Source: Buchnera aphidicola (Anoecia oenotherae) (GTDB lineage: Bacteria > Pseudomonadota > Gammaproteobacteria > Enterobacterales > Enterobacteriaceae). From it: DNA of 64,000 nucleotides. The notes under the pieces are model-generated. The model did not search any database. It was given only the letters and a program-made list of their open reading frames with translations, and was not told where the DNA came from. Below are positions 1 through 9,700 of this stretch, one piece after another. How positions within the stretch are numbered: the first letter of the stretch is position 1; each line of letters opens with the position of its first letter. The position numbers were made by a program, and so were the translations under genes. Where the stretch lies: positions 124,001 to 188,000 of the forward strand of contig NZ_CP033012.1 of assembly GCF_005080765.1 (NCBI RefSeq), written 5' to 3'.

Positions 1-903
1 AGAATTAAATATCTTTTGATAGATAAAGGATATTATGAAATAATTACTTATGGATTTGTTAATCCTAACATACAAAACCTTTTTTTTACAAAAAATAATT
101 ACTTAACAATAAAAAATCCTATTTCTAAAGAATTATCTTCTATGAGACAATCAATATGGATGGGATTATTATCTTCGATGGAATACAATCAAAATCGCCA
201 AAATAATTCTCTACGATTTTTTGAAAGCGGAATTTGTTTTATAAAAGAAAAAACAAAAGAATTAAAAATAAAAGAAATCCACGTCCTCTCTGGAGCCATC
301 AATGGATTATTCTATCCTACTAACTGGGATGGTAAAAATAGAATGTGTAATTTTTATGACTTAAAAGGAGATGTAGAATCTGTTTTAGAATTATGTGTTA
401 ATATAAAAAAAATAGAATTTATACCTGCTTGCATCACTGGATTACATACTGGAAAAAGTGCTTATATATACATAAATAAAACTATTATTGGAAAAATAGG
501 AGAACTAGATCCTAAAATAAGTGAAAAATTTAATTTAAAAAATCCAACTATTTTATTTGAATTATTTTTAGATAAAATAAAAGAAAAAAAACCAAGAGTT
601 ATTCATTTAATATCTCCATTTCCTACTATTCAAAGAGATATATCTATAGTAATACCTATATTTACTTTATCCATGGATATCATCCAAACTTGTATGAAAA
701 TAGTAGATAATAATTTAACAAAAATAAATATAACTGATGTCTACTATGGAAATCAAATTCAAAACCAAAAAAAAAGCATATCAATAAGATTTATATTTCA
801 ACATTATAAAAAAACATATACCAATCACGAAATTGATTCTATTATTAATAATTGCATACATATTTTAGGACAGAAATATAAAGCTAGTCTTAGAAAATTA
901 TGA
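1..903 (+). CDS. pheT: Phenylalanyl-tRNA synthetase beta subunit, C-terminal part (5' end outside window)
   Basis: The beta subunit of the alpha2-beta2 enzyme that charges tRNA-Phe in the cytoplasm. The reading frame is open from base 1 (the first codons read R-I-K-Y-L before the TTG at 16), so the gene enters from upstream and only about 300 codons of an expected ~795 are seen. The visible part covers the catalytic-like core and ends in the ferredoxin-fold anticodon-binding domain: P-F-P-T-I-Q-R-D-I-S matches the start of that domain and K-Y-K-A-S-L-R is its usual last helix. The TTG at 16 lies inside the conserved core and is not a start. In E. coli pheT is followed by ihfA; here a 700-base gene-free stretch follows. 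Family identity is clear from the alignment to the E. coli protein. Confidence 0.95.
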   Translation, partial: RIKYLLIDKGYYEIITYGFVNPNIQNLFFTKNNYLTIKNPISKELSSMRQSIWMGLLSSMEYNQNRQNNSLRFFESGICFIKEKTKELKIKEIHVLSGAINGLFYPTNWDGKNRMCNFYDLKGDVESVLELCVNIKKIEFIPACITGLHTGKSAYIYINKTIIGKIGELDPKISEKFNLKNPTILFELFLDKIKEKKPRVIHLISPFPTIQRDISIVIPIFTLSMDIIQTCMKIVDNNLTKINITDVYYGNQIQNQKKSISIRFIFQHYKKTYTNHEIDSIINNCIHILGQKYKASLRKL

Positions 904-1610
904 GATTATTCAATAAATTTAATAATTTTCTATAAACTTAAAACTAAAAAATTTATATTGCTTATAAATTTATGTATATTTAATTACAGTATATACATAT
1001 AATTCAAATCTGTTTCTTATACCAAGAATATTTTATTTAATAATGTTAAATCTATAAAAGCCATAATATCACCTATAAATATCTATGTACTACATATGAT
1101 TAAATATTTGCATTAAATATATATTGTTTAATTAAAAAAAATTTTAATATTTTATCTTTTTCAAAATATAAAAAGATCAATAACAATGTTGAAAACTATA
1201 TTGCATAATACTTATTACAATTAAAACCATGATAATTAAATTTATATTTAAACTATTTACAGTACATATTTTTAAATTAATAATTAATATGCATAGTATC
1301 ATTATATTTAATAAAAAATATAAATATATACTAAATTAATAATTAAATTAATAGTGTATATTTATACAATATTAATCGATAACTAATCTAATTTAGATAA
1401 ATACTAAAACATATTAATATCTAATATTTTTAACGATTATTAAAAAAAATTTTTTAATTTTTAATTTTAAATTGATTTTAAAAAACCGTAAACAACTATA
1501 TTATATATAATATACCGTTATTTAGTTAACAGTAAATTAAATATTATTCATATTTATAATTTTTAAAACTAGTAAATAATGAACTAGTTATTAATATTTA
1601 ACATTAAAAA
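904..1610. other. Gene-free AT-rich stretch between pheT and glyS (possible ihfA remnant site)
   Basis: About 700 bases of very AT-rich DNA with stops in all frames and no RNA-like G+C-rich structure. E. coli has ihfA directly after pheT, so erosion of that gene is a reasonable inference, but I see no recognisable IHF codons. The stretch separates the convergent 3' ends of pheT (+) and glyS (-). No convincing terminator hairpin was found. Confidence 0.6.
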
Positions 1611-3680
1611 TTAAAAATAAGAAAAATTAACTATACTATTTAAAAATATGAATATAGAATTTAAAAGAGATAATCTATTCGTCTTAACTTCTATGTTTTT
1701 ATCATTTACTAACACTTTTTTAAAAAAATAATCTACAAAATTAGTTAATTTATGTAATAAAAAAAAGAAAGATTTATATTTTTCTTTATTTTTTAAAAAA
1801 ATTTTTTTAGTTTTTATATAAATAAAAAACTTATATAAAACTCTTTCTTGCCTATCTCTTAATAAAAAAAAGTTGATTTTTTTTAAAAATAGAATACTAT
1901 TTTTCTTTAATATTTTATCTAATCTTTTATATAAACTTATTAATTTAATAAAATATTTAGAATAATAGATATTACTTATAAAATTTATCTTATTATTAAT
2001 ACTAATAAGATTAGTATCCTGTCCAAAAAGAACAGAATTAATTACAGATTTATTATAATTTTTATTTGCATAAAAATAAAAAATTCTATTAAATAAAAAA
2101 TTTTTTACTTTTATTATAATTTTATCATGTACTTTATTATGAACCTTATATAAAGAAACTGCAGTGTTTATTAAACTATCAAGTTTAATATCTATTTGTC
2201 TTTTTAATATAATTAAAATTAATCCTATCGCAGATCTCCTCATACCAAATGGATCTCCATTACTACTTACTCTACTGTTTGCAACAAACATTCCTACAAG
2301 CATATCTATTTTATCTGCAAGGGATAAATTACACGATGTATCACTATCAGGAACATCTTCTTCTTTATTGATGTTAAAATACTGTTCTTTTATAGCTAAA
2401 GCCACTTTTTTATTTTCTCCATCTAATAAAGCATATATACTACCTATTTTTCCTTGCATTTCTGGAAATTCCCTTACAATATTAGTTACTAAATCACATT
2501 TAGAAAGTTTAGCAGCTTGTATAGAAAGAATATTATTCTTGTTAGTTAATCTACAAATATATTTTACTAATTTAATTATTCTTTTACTTCTATCCAATAA
2601 AGAACCTAATGATGTATGAAAAATAATATTTTTTAAATCTAAAAAATATCTTTTTAAATTTTTTTTTCTGTCAATAGAAAAAAAAAACTTAGCATCTGAA
2701 AGTCTAGCAACTATTACTTTTTCATTACCATGAACTATACTATGTGAACATTTAGGAATAATATTAGAAATTAATAAAAATTTATTTATTAAATTATTAT
2801 TTTTATCAAATATAGGAAAGAATTTTTGATCTCTTTCCATTATGTAGGTAATAATGCTAGAAGGAATGGATAAGAACTTCTTTGGAAAAGAAGCAACTAG
2901 CACTTCAGGCCATTCTACTAAAGAAGTTACTTCTTCTAATAATTTTTCAGAAATTTTAACAATACCACCAATTAAATTAGCTTGCTTTTTTAATTCATTT
3001 ACAATTACATCTTTTCTAACATAATGGTCTACTAATACTTGCCCTTTAGTCTTTAAAATTGATGGATATTCTTTTGCTTCTATAACTGAAATTATTTTTT
3101 TGTTCATATAAAAATGTCCAAACGTCAGTCTATTGGACTTTATTCCAAAAACATTTACTAAAATATTTTTCTTATCTAACAAAACTAATATATTCCTAAC
3201 AGGACGGATGAATTTTATATTTTTATTACTCCATCTCATTACAGTCGATTTTAAAGTTAATTTTTTTAGAGAAGATAAAACTATTTGTGAAAATATAAAT
3301 TCTATATATTTATATATATCATTTTCTACATATGTATTGTTTATATATAATTTCTTATCACGTTTATTATAATTTTCTAAATCAGAATGAATATGCTGAA
3401 CTTGTTTTTCATTTTCTTTAATTATTTTTTTACTCTTTAAAAAAAATGATGTCTTACTTATTTCCTGTTTTTTTTTTAAAACTATAGCAAAATCATCTAT
3501 ACCATTTACTTTTATAGCTAATCTTCTAGGAGAAGAAAACCATTCTACATTTTTATACTTAACTCTATAAAAAGTTAACTCATTAACTACTAATTTAGAA
3601 AATAATCTTGACAAACTAAATAAATTTTTCGCTGGTAATTCTTCAGTAATTAATTCTACTAATAATGTTTTTTTTTTCAT
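1611..3680 (-). CDS. glyS: Glycyl-tRNA synthetase beta subunit
   Basis: The beta subunit of the tetrameric bacterial glycyl-tRNA synthetase. It carries the tRNA-binding parts and works with the GlyQ alpha subunit in the cytoplasm. The 689 codons match the family length (E. coli 689). Typical family stretches are visible: L-L-V-E-L-I-T-E-E-L-P-A-K at the N-terminus, W-P-E-V-L-V-A-S-F near residue 258, and D-P-F-G-M-R-R-S-A near residue 480. The start ATG is followed directly by a run of ten A (3668-3677) that stays in frame. It lies 22 bases behind glyQ on the same strand, forming the usual glyQS operon. The C-terminal ~150 residues are very lysine/isoleucine/phenylalanine rich and more diverged than the rest. 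Confidence 0.96.
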   Translation of the reverse strand: MKKKTLLVELITEELPAKNLFSLSRLFSKLVVNELTFYRVKYKNVEWFSSPRRLAIKVNGIDDFAIVLKKKQEISKTSFFLKSKKIIKENEKQVQHIHSDLENYNKRDKKLYINNTYVENDIYKYIEFIFSQIVLSSLKKLTLKSTVMRWSNKNIKFIRPVRNILVLLDKKNILVNVFGIKSNRLTFGHFYMNKKIISVIEAKEYPSILKTKGQVLVDHYVRKDVIVNELKKQANLIGGIVKISEKLLEEVTSLVEWPEVLVASFPKKFLSIPSSIITYIMERDQKFFPIFDKNNNLINKFLLISNIIPKCSHSIVHGNEKVIVARLSDAKFFFSIDRKKNLKRYFLDLKNIIFHTSLGSLLDRSKRIIKLVKYICRLTNKNNILSIQAAKLSKCDLVTNIVREFPEMQGKIGSIYALLDGENKKVALAIKEQYFNINKEEDVPDSDTSCNLSLADKIDMLVGMFVANSRVSSNGDPFGMRRSAIGLILIILKRQIDIKLDSLINTAVSLYKVHNKVHDKIIIKVKNFLFNRIFYFYANKNYNKSVINSVLFGQDTNLISINNKINFISNIYYSKYFIKLISLYKRLDKILKKNSILFLKKINFFLLRDRQERVLYKFFIYIKTKKIFLKNKEKYKSFFFLLHKLTNFVDYFFKKVLVNDKNIEVKTNRLSLLNSIFIFLNSIVNFSYF

Positions 3681-3702
3681 TATTTTTCACTATTTTAAAT
3701 AC

Positions 3703-4596
3703 TTACGTAATCAGAGTACTGACTCTAAAAAAATAAATATTTGCTATTTTTTTTGAAAAACTTCGTATTTTTAAAATATAATTTTGCCTTTCTGTTACAG
3801 ATATAACTTTCTTTGCATCCAATAAATTAAAATTGTGAATAGCATATAAAAGATTTTCATATGCAGGAATAATTAAAGGATTTTTTAAATTTAATAAACG
3901 TTCTGTCTCTTTTAAATAAATTTCGAATAAAGAAAATAAAGTATTAGTATCAGAATATTCAAAGTTATACATTGATTGTTCTTCTTCATTAACTAAAAAT
4001 AATTCTTTATAAGTAAAGGATTTTTTGTTCTTAGATATATCCCACACTAAATCATATACATTGTCAATATTTTGTATATGCATGCATAATCGTTCCAAAC
4101 CATAAGTAATTTCTACAGCAACTGGATCACATTCAACACCTCCTACTTGCTGAAAATAAGTAAACTGAAAAACTTCCATTCCATTAATCCATACTTCCCA
4201 TCCAATACCTGAAGCACCTAAAGTAGGATTTTCCCAGTTATCTTCTACAAAACGTATATCTTGTTCTGTACTATGTATATTTAATTGTTTTAAAGAATTT
4301 AAAAACAAATCTTGAATATTATTTGGAGCAGGTTTTATTATAATTTGAAATTGATAATAACGCTGTAATCTGTTTGGATTTTTTCCAAATCTTCCATCAG
4401 AAGGACGACGAGACGATTGTACATATGCTCTAGAAAAATGTTTTTTTCCTATGCTATTAAAAAATGTTTCAGGGTGAAAAGTTCCCGCTCCTACTGGTAT
4501 ATCTAATTGTTCAATAATAATACAACCCTTACTACTCCAATATTGCTTTAAAACATTTATAATACTAATAAATGTAATATTTTTAAATAATTTCAT
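3703..4596 (-). CDS. glyQ: Glycyl-tRNA synthetase alpha subunit
   Basis: The catalytic alpha subunit that activates glycine and, with GlyS, charges tRNA-Gly. The 297 residues compare with 303 in E. coli. The highly conserved class II core is present: Y-W-S-S-K-G-C near residue 19, [11 protein letters not shown] near residue 35, the S-R-R-P-x-D-G-R-F-G-x-N-P-N-R loop near residue 62, and G-W-E-V-W-x-x-G-M-E-V-x-Q-F-T-Y-F-Q-Q near residue 133. It is the first gene of the glyQ-glyS operon on the minus strand. A 555-base gene-free region upstream presumably holds its promoter. Confidence 0.96.
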   Translation of the reverse strand: MKLFKNITFISIINVLKQYWSSKGCIIIEQLDIPVGAGTFHPETFFNSIGKKHFSRAYVQSSRRPSDGRFGKNPNRLQRYYQFQIIIKPAPNNIQDLFLNSLKQLNIHSTEQDIRFVEDNWENPTLGASGIGWEVWINGMEVFQFTYFQQVGGVECDPVAVEITYGLERLCMHIQNIDNVYDLVWDISKNKKSFTYKELFLVNEEEQSMYNFEYSDTNTLFSLFEIYLKETERLLNLKNPLIIPAYENLLYAIHNFNLLDAKKVISVTERQNYILKIRSFSKKIANIYFFRVSTLIT

Positions 4597-5151
4597 TAAA
4601 AATCCAATGTTGTTTATTCTATTAACACTACTTACAGTGTAATAGAAAAATTCTATTTTATATATAACTTATTATAATAAGTATATAACTTCTTTAATTT
4701 TTTTTTGAATATTTTCATAATTTTTTCAAAATTTTAATTAAAATTAAAAAAATTTTTTTAATATATGTATGTTATTTAATTTCATAAATTCTAATTAATT
4801 TTAAATTTTATCTATATAATAGTAATTAGTAATAAAACCATTTATTAATATTTAATATTGTTGCTTTTGTTTAGAACTTTATTCAAAAATCAATAATTAA
4901 ATCTTACTATATATTATTTAAATAAATTTGATCTTAATAAAAATTTTAATTGCACTTATCTAATGAAACATTGTATCTTTAGATATATTAAATAAATATT
5001 CATATTTTACACCTATGATTTTGAATATTAAAAACAATTTATATTATATTTGTTTTTAATAAAATATTTAAAATATTTTTTATAATTCAAATATTTTTTT
5101 TGTTTCACATTACAATACTACTATATCATTAATAAATACAGGTAGAAATTC
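4597..5151. other. Gene-free divergent intergenic region glyQ/nfo
   Basis: About 555 bases of AT-rich DNA between the divergently oriented glyQ (-) and nfo (+). It must contain promoters for both directions. Many TATAAT-like hexamers occur by composition alone, so none can be singled out. No RNA gene or residual reading frame was recognised. Confidence 0.6.
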
Positions 5152-6000
5152 ATGAAATATATTGGAGCTCATTTTAGTACATCTGGAGGAATTGATAAAG
5201 CAGTATTTAGAGCAAAACTACTCCGATCTACTGCATTTTCATTCTTTACTAAAAATCAACTTCGTTGGACTTCTCCTATTTTAGATAAAAAAACAATACT
5301 AAAGTTCAAAGCAGCATGTGATATATGCGAATTTTCTAACAAATATATAATCCCTCACGCTAGTTATTTAATTAATTTAGGAAACCCTAATGCTTCTTTA
5401 CTAAAAAAATCAAGAATGGCTTTTTTGGATGAAATTGACCGATGTCAAAAATTAGGATTACATCTATTAAACTTTCATCCTGGAAATCATTTGAAAAAAA
5501 TTTCTGAAAAAATTTGTCTAAAACTAATATCTTCATCTATCAATTATGTATTAAAAAAAACAAAAACAGTGAATCTAGTAATAGAAAATACAGCTGGACA
5601 AGGAAGTTCTGTTGGATATAAATTTGAACATATTGCTAAAATAATTAAAAATATACATGATAAATCTAGAATAGGTGTTTGTCTTGATACATGTCATTTA
5701 TTTTCTGCTGGATATGATATTCGAACAGAAACATCTTTTAGAAAAACATTTTTATTATTTGAAAAAATAGTTGGACTAAAATATCTAAAAGCAATGCACT
5801 TAAATGATTCTAAAACTATATTTAATAGTCGAATAGATAGACATCACAATTTAGGTTTAGGAAATATAGGAAAAAAAGCTTTTTTTTATATAATGAATGA
5901 TACTCGATTTAATAATATCCCATTAATATTAGAAACTAGCAATAAAAATTTATGGAAACAAGAAATACATTGGTTAAGGTCTATATTTAAAAATTGTTAA
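5152..6000 (+). CDS. nfo: Endonuclease IV (AP endonuclease)
   Basis: A zinc-dependent AP endonuclease of the TIM-barrel AP2 family. It nicks DNA 5' to abasic sites during base-excision repair. It opens with M-K-Y-I-G-A-H-F-S-T-S-G-G, the family start. Metal-site motifs are visible: I-P-H-A-S-Y near residue 64, N-F-H-P-G near residue 104, the E-N-T-A-G-Q-G stretch near residue 144, C-L-D-T-C-H near residue 176, the H-L-N-D-S-K and D-R-H-x-N-L-G-x-G segments near residues 214-228, and a final L-E-T near residue 261. Length is 282 against 285 in E. coli. An AGGTAG-like ribosome site lies just before the ATG. It would act on the abasic sites made by Ung, whose gene in this window is frameshifted. 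Confidence 0.96.
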   Translation: MKYIGAHFSTSGGIDKAVFRAKLLRSTAFSFFTKNQLRWTSPILDKKTILKFKAACDICEFSNKYIIPHASYLINLGNPNASLLKKSRMAFLDEIDRCQKLGLHLLNFHPGNHLKKISEKICLKLISSSINYVLKKTKTVNLVIENTAGQGSSVGYKFEHIAKIIKNIHDKSRIGVCLDTCHLFSAGYDIRTETSFRKTFLLFEKIVGLKYLKAMHLNDSKTIFNSRIDRHHNLGLGNIGKKAFFYIMNDTRFNNIPLILETSNKNLWKQEIHWLRSIFKNC

Positions 6001-6144
6001 TATTTTTTTATAAATAAATTATTGTTTTTAATATAAATATATAATATTATTTATTTTAATATAGAAAAGCTAACTATTCGATATAAATTATAAATTATAT
6101 ATATTTTTATATTTAATAGAATATATATATTAAGGAAAATATTT

Positions 6145-6456
6145 GTGAAAAATTATACATTTAGTATCAACGCCATATATAGAGAAAAAAAGGGAACTAA
6201 TAATAGTAGAAAAATTAGATTAAAAAACAAATTTCCATCTGTAATTTATGGAAATCAACCCCGTATTTCCGTACTTATTGTATTAGATCATGATGCCATT
6301 TTTCATTTACAGAAAAATAAAGATTTTTATTCCAAAACCATAAAAATAAAAATAAAATTAGATACTTATTTTGTAAGAATAAAAAATGTACAATGGCATC
6401 CATTTAAACAAAAATTATTACATATAGACTTTATTAACATTAATAATACTATTTAA
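6145..6456 (+). CDS. rplY: 50S ribosomal protein L25
   Basis: Ribosomal protein L25 binds 5S rRNA in the large subunit. The 103-residue product starts at a GTG at 6145 supported by an AAGGA ribosome-binding site at 6132-6136; no in-frame ATG is nearby. The matching stretches are the N-terminal F-S-I-N-A-I-Y-R-E-K-K-G-T-N-N-S-R-K-I-R (E. coli L25: F-x-I-x-A-x-x-R-x-x-x-G-x-x-x-S-R-R-L-R) and P-S-V-I-Y-G near residue 32. The C-terminal W-H-P-F-K-Q-K-L-L-H-I-D-F is typical. It is slightly longer than the 94-residue E. coli protein, matching other short-form L25s. It converges on the DedA-family gene. Confidence 0.92.
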   Translation: MKNYTFSINAIYREKKGTNNSRKIRLKNKFPSVIYGNQPRISVLIVLDHDAIFHLQKNKDFYSKTIKIKIKLDTYFVRIKNVQWHPFKQKLLHIDFININNTI

Positions 6457-6510
6457 CTAATTATTTATATTATACTTTTTAAATATAATGTCATTTTTTA
6501 CTGAACGTAT

Positions 6511-7278
6511 TTACATAATAATACTATATATTAAATTCTTTAAAATAATAATTTCTGGATAATATTGCAATTGAATTATATTATTTATTAAAAGTAGAAC
6601 AGAAATAACCAATAAAAAAAATGTTTTATTTTTATATCTATATAACCATAATCTATCTGTATTAAATTCTTCTTTCCACCATTTCCATAATAAAACCATT
6701 ATTATCCAAGATAATATTGGAATAGATAACATTAACCATTTAAAAAAAGTATTTTGCTTAATCTTTGGACTATTTATAACTATACTTGTTATAATTCCAG
6801 GAAAAAAATATATTAAAGGCCACAATATACATGCAAATAAATTAGGAATAAAAAATGTTTTTATTGGAACTTTTAACATTCCAGAAAGTACAGGAATTAT
6901 AGGTCTAGTAAACCCTAAAATTTTTCCGAAAAAAATGCTTAGTACGCTATACTTATTTAACGCATATATTACTTTAACTACAATAGAATTATATTTTTTA
7001 AAAAGATGACAACGTATTATCCAATTAGAACATAAAAATCCTAAATAATACGATAACCAATCTCCTAATAAACAGCCTAAAGTACTAGATATCCATGCAT
7101 AATAAAAATTTATTTTTCTACTTCCTATGAAAGTACCTAATATAGACATTAAAATCATTCCAGGAAGAAATGATCCTATTATTATAAATGATTCTAAAAA
7201 AGAAATAATCGAAATAAAAATTAAAATATATTCTGAATGTTTAGAAGTAATATACGAAAACCAGTGCATTATAAACAT
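6511..7278 (-). CDS. yabI: DedA-family inner-membrane protein (YabI-like)
   Basis: A polytopic inner-membrane protein of the DedA/SNARE-associated family; several members are undecaprenyl-phosphate or lipid flippases needed for envelope integrity. Visible family features are the N-terminal hydrophobic segment with F-L-E-S-F-x-x-x-G-S-F-L-P-G-M near residues 27-41, the G-D-W-L-S-Y-Y-L-G segment near residue 72, and the F-G-K-x-x-G-F-T-R-P-I-I-P-V-L-S-G motif near residue 117. At least five hydrophobic spans are present in 255 residues. I assign YabI rather than another DedA paralogue because E. coli yabI lies on the same map segment as folA-apaH-rsmA, next door here. A second in-frame ATG three codons downstream is an equally possible start. 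Confidence 0.85.
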   Translation of the reverse strand: MFIMHWFSYITSKHSEYILIFISIISFLESFIIIGSFLPGMILMSILGTFIGSRKINFYYAWISSTLGCLLGDWLSYYLGFLCSNWIIRCHLFKKYNSIVVKVIYALNKYSVLSIFFGKILGFTRPIIPVLSGMLKVPIKTFFIPNLFACILWPLIYFFPGIITSIVINSPKIKQNTFFKWLMLSIPILSWIIMVLLWKWWKEEFNTDRLWLYRYKNKTFFLLVISVLLLINNIIQLQYYPEIIILKNLIYSIIM

Positions 7279-7452
7279 GATCTTTATCTTTTATTTTTTA
7301 ACATTTATATAATATAGACAAAATACTACTCTAGTTCAAATAAATAAAATTTTATTTACAATAGAATCATCTGTTTAAATAAAAATATTTTTAAAATAAA
7401 TTTCATCAAATTTATTCAAATTATATCAATCTTTATTGAGATACAATAAATT

Positions 7453-8240
7453 ATGTTTATACGTAAAAAAAAAAACGCAAAAAACTTGGACAACACTTTT
7501 TAATTGATAAAAATATTATTAACCAAATCATATCCTTTCTAAAACTAAAAAAAGAAGAACAAGTAATAGAAATAGGACCAGGATTAGGTGCTTTAACTAT
7601 TCCAGTTAGTAAATTATTAAAAAAATTAACAGTCATTGAAATAGATAAAGAATTATGCAAAAAAATGGAAAATAATCATAACTTCAATAATGTAATCATT
7701 TTTAATGAGAATGCTATTAATTTTAACTTATTTAAAATAAAAAAGAGCAGAAATAGTTTATTTAGAATATTTGGTAATCTACCATATAATGTTTCTATTC
7801 CAATAATTTTTTCTTTATTTAAACATCATAATGATATTCAAGATATGCATTTTATGTTACAAAAAGAAGTAGTTCTTAGACTAGTAGCAACATTAGGATC
7901 TAAATTTTACAATCGACTAACTGTCATATCACAATTTTATTTTAACATAAAAATTCTTAAAAATATTTCTCCAAATTCTTTTAAACCAATTCCAAAAGTA
8001 GATTCTTGTTTTGTTTCTTTTAAAAAGAAAAATGATAATTTACATTCAAAATATGATATTAATACTTTAAGCTTTATAACAAAAGTTGCCTTTAATCAAA
8101 GAAGAAAAACTATTTGTAATAGTTTATCTTCTTTATTTCCAAAAAAAAAATTGATTAAATTAGGAATAAACCCATTACTACGCGCTCAAAATTTATCAAT
8201 TAGTCAATACTGTTTACTATCTAAATACTTAAATTTTTAA
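7453..8240 (+). CDS. rsmA: 16S rRNA dimethyladenosine transferase RsmA/KsgA, interrupted by a poly(A) frameshift
   Basis: RsmA dimethylates two adjacent adenosines near the 3' end of 16S rRNA during late 30S assembly. The natural start ATG at 7453 reads M-F-I-R and runs into eleven A residues at 7465-7475. After this run the protein continues in another frame as R-K-K-L-G-Q-H-F-L-I-D, the canonical N-terminus. It then continues with I-E-I-G-P-G-L-G-A-L-T (SAM motif I, near residue 39), G-N-L-P-Y-N (catalytic N-L-P-Y motif) and N-Q-R-R-K-T near the C-terminus. One more A (or two fewer) restores a 262-codon gene; E. coli has 273. No start codon exists in the downstream frame until 7665, which would remove SAM motif I. 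So function needs transcriptional slippage, or the run was miscounted. apaH follows in the same direction as in E. coli, but apaG is absent. Confidence 0.88.
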
Positions 8241-8345
8241 AAAATAATAGAAACTATTAAAAGATTTAAAAAGTAATATTTGTTATTTCCTACAAATTTG
8301 GTAAAATATTTACCTTATTGCTAATATCATTCATTTAGGTGAACT

Positions 8346-9155
8346 ATGAGTACATATTTTATTGGAGATATACATGGATGTTATAAAGAATTAATTTTAT
8401 TATTAAAAAAAATCAACTTTTGTCCAAAAAAAGATGAATTATGGACTACAGGAGATTTAGTAGGACGTGGAAAACATTCCTTGGAAGTTCTTCGTTATTT
8501 ATTTTCTTTAGGTAAATCAGCTAAAATTGTACTAGGAAATCACGATTTAAATCTAATTTTAGCCTATAAAAATAGAAAATATATGAAACATTATATGGAT
8601 AAAATTTTTAATGCTCCAGATCATTCAAAATTAATTTCATGGTTAAGAAAAACACCTATAGCACGAATAAACGAAAAAAAAAAATTTATTTTGTCACATG
8701 CTGGAATTTATCCACAGTGGAATTTACCAAAAATAAAACTATATTCTAAAAAGATTAAAAATATGTTGTTAGGAAATAATTTTTTTAATATTTTAGAAAT
8801 GATTAGAGGTAATAATTCAACTATTTGGCAAGACAACAATTCTTCCATAGAAAAAATTAAATTTATAATAAACGCCTTTACTAGAATGAGATTCTGCTTA
8901 AAAGATGGTACTTTAGAACTCAATAGTAAAATAAATCCAAAATTTATAAAAAATAAAAATTTAATTCCTTGGTTTAATATAAAAAACTCTAATTTAAAAA
9001 ACTTTACTATTATATTTGGTCATTGGTCTTCTTTAAACGGACAAGGAACTCCAAAAAAAATTATTGCATTAGATACTGGATGCTGTTGGGGAGGTTCATT
9101 ATCAGTGTTAAAATGGGAAGAAAAAATAATAGTTAAACAAGATTTTTTAAAATAA
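8346..9155 (+). CDS. apaH: Bis(5'-nucleosyl)-tetraphosphatase, symmetrical (Ap4A hydrolase)
   Basis: A metallophosphatase that splits Ap4A into two ADP and also removes Np4 caps from RNA. All phosphoesterase motifs are present: F-I-G-D-I-H-G-C at residues 5-12, T-G-D-L-V-G-R-G near residue 35, V-L-G-N-H-D near residue 62, L-S-H-A-G near residue 117, and F-G-H-W-S near residue 225. Length is 269 against 280 in E. coli. The start ATG at 8346 is preceded by a TTTAGGTGA ribosome-binding site. It lies 105 bases after rsmA in the same direction, as in the E. coli rsmA-apaG-apaH cluster minus apaG, and converges on folA. Confidence 0.96.
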   Translation: MSTYFIGDIHGCYKELILLLKKINFCPKKDELWTTGDLVGRGKHSLEVLRYLFSLGKSAKIVLGNHDLNLILAYKNRKYMKHYMDKIFNAPDHSKLISWLRKTPIARINEKKKFILSHAGIYPQWNLPKIKLYSKKIKNMLLGNNFFNILEMIRGNNSTIWQDNNSSIEKIKFIINAFTRMRFCLKDGTLELNSKINPKFIKNKNLIPWFNIKNSNLKNFTIIFGHWSSLNGQGTPKKIIALDTGCCWGGSLSVLKWEEKIIVKQDFLK

Positions 9156-9187
9156 ATCAAATGTTTTATTATTGTAAAAAAAAATAT

Positions 9188-9667
9188 TTATCTTTCTAAA
9201 ATAGAAAATGTATAATTAAAAAAATTAAAATTATCTTTTTTTTTCACAAAAAACGTTTGATTCCATTCTGATTTGTCTAAAATAGGAAAAAACGTATCTC
9301 CATGAAAACATGTATTTAAGCAAGTTAAATATATTTTTTTAGAAAATGGTAACATAGACTTATATATAGAACTTCCTCCAATAATTACTAACTCTAGATT
9401 TAATATTTTACTAATTTTTAAACCCTCTTCTATTGAAGTAATAGAAATAACATTTTTATGAAAATAAGTTTTTTTTTTACTTAATACTAAATTTACTCTC
9501 ATCGAAAGAGGTGTTCCAATTGACTCCCATGTCAATCTTCCCATTAAAACAACTTTTTTAATAGTATTTTTTTTAAACCATAATAAATCATTTGGAATAT
9601 GCCAAGGAATTTTATTTTTATATCCTATAACAAAATTTTTTGAAATAGCCACAATAATACTAATCAT
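9188..9667 (-). CDS. folA: Dihydrofolate reductase
   Basis: Reduces dihydrofolate to tetrahydrofolate with NADPH for one-carbon metabolism. The 159 residues equal the E. coli length. Key positions are visible: the N-terminal I-S-I-I-V-A-I-S strand, G-x-x-N-K-I-P-W-H-I-P-N-D with catalytic Asp27, M-G-R-L-T-W-E-S-I-G near residue 42 (NADPH site), and I-G-G-S-S-I-Y near residue 96. The N-terminal glycine-rich and C-terminal Y-x-F-x-I-L-E-R parts are also conserved. Its cofactor NADPH depends on NadK, which is frameshifted in this window. It is convergent with apaH, as in E. coli. Confidence 0.96.
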   Translation of the reverse strand: MISIIVAISKNFVIGYKNKIPWHIPNDLLWFKKNTIKKVVLMGRLTWESIGTPLSMRVNLVLSKKKTYFHKNVISITSIEEGLKISKILNLELVIIGGSSIYKSMLPFSKKIYLTCLNTCFHGDTFFPILDKSEWNQTFFVKKKDNFNFFNYTFSILER

Positions 9668-9700
9668 TAAAAATATACACTCCTATTCTCTACAATTTTA

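Noticed and set aside
904..1610. tRNA genes in the long intergenic stretches
   Set aside because: No GTTCGA-type T-arm with matching acceptor stem was seen in any gap; only tmRNA shows such a structure.
2164..2619. 151-codon open frame on the plus strand
   Set aside because: It lies antisense inside glyS, whose minus-strand frame is conserved; a compositional shadow.
7457..7660. 67-codon minus-strand frame opposite the rsmA 5' end
   Set aside because: The plus strand here encodes the conserved RsmA N-terminus including SAM motif I, so the minus frame is a shadow.
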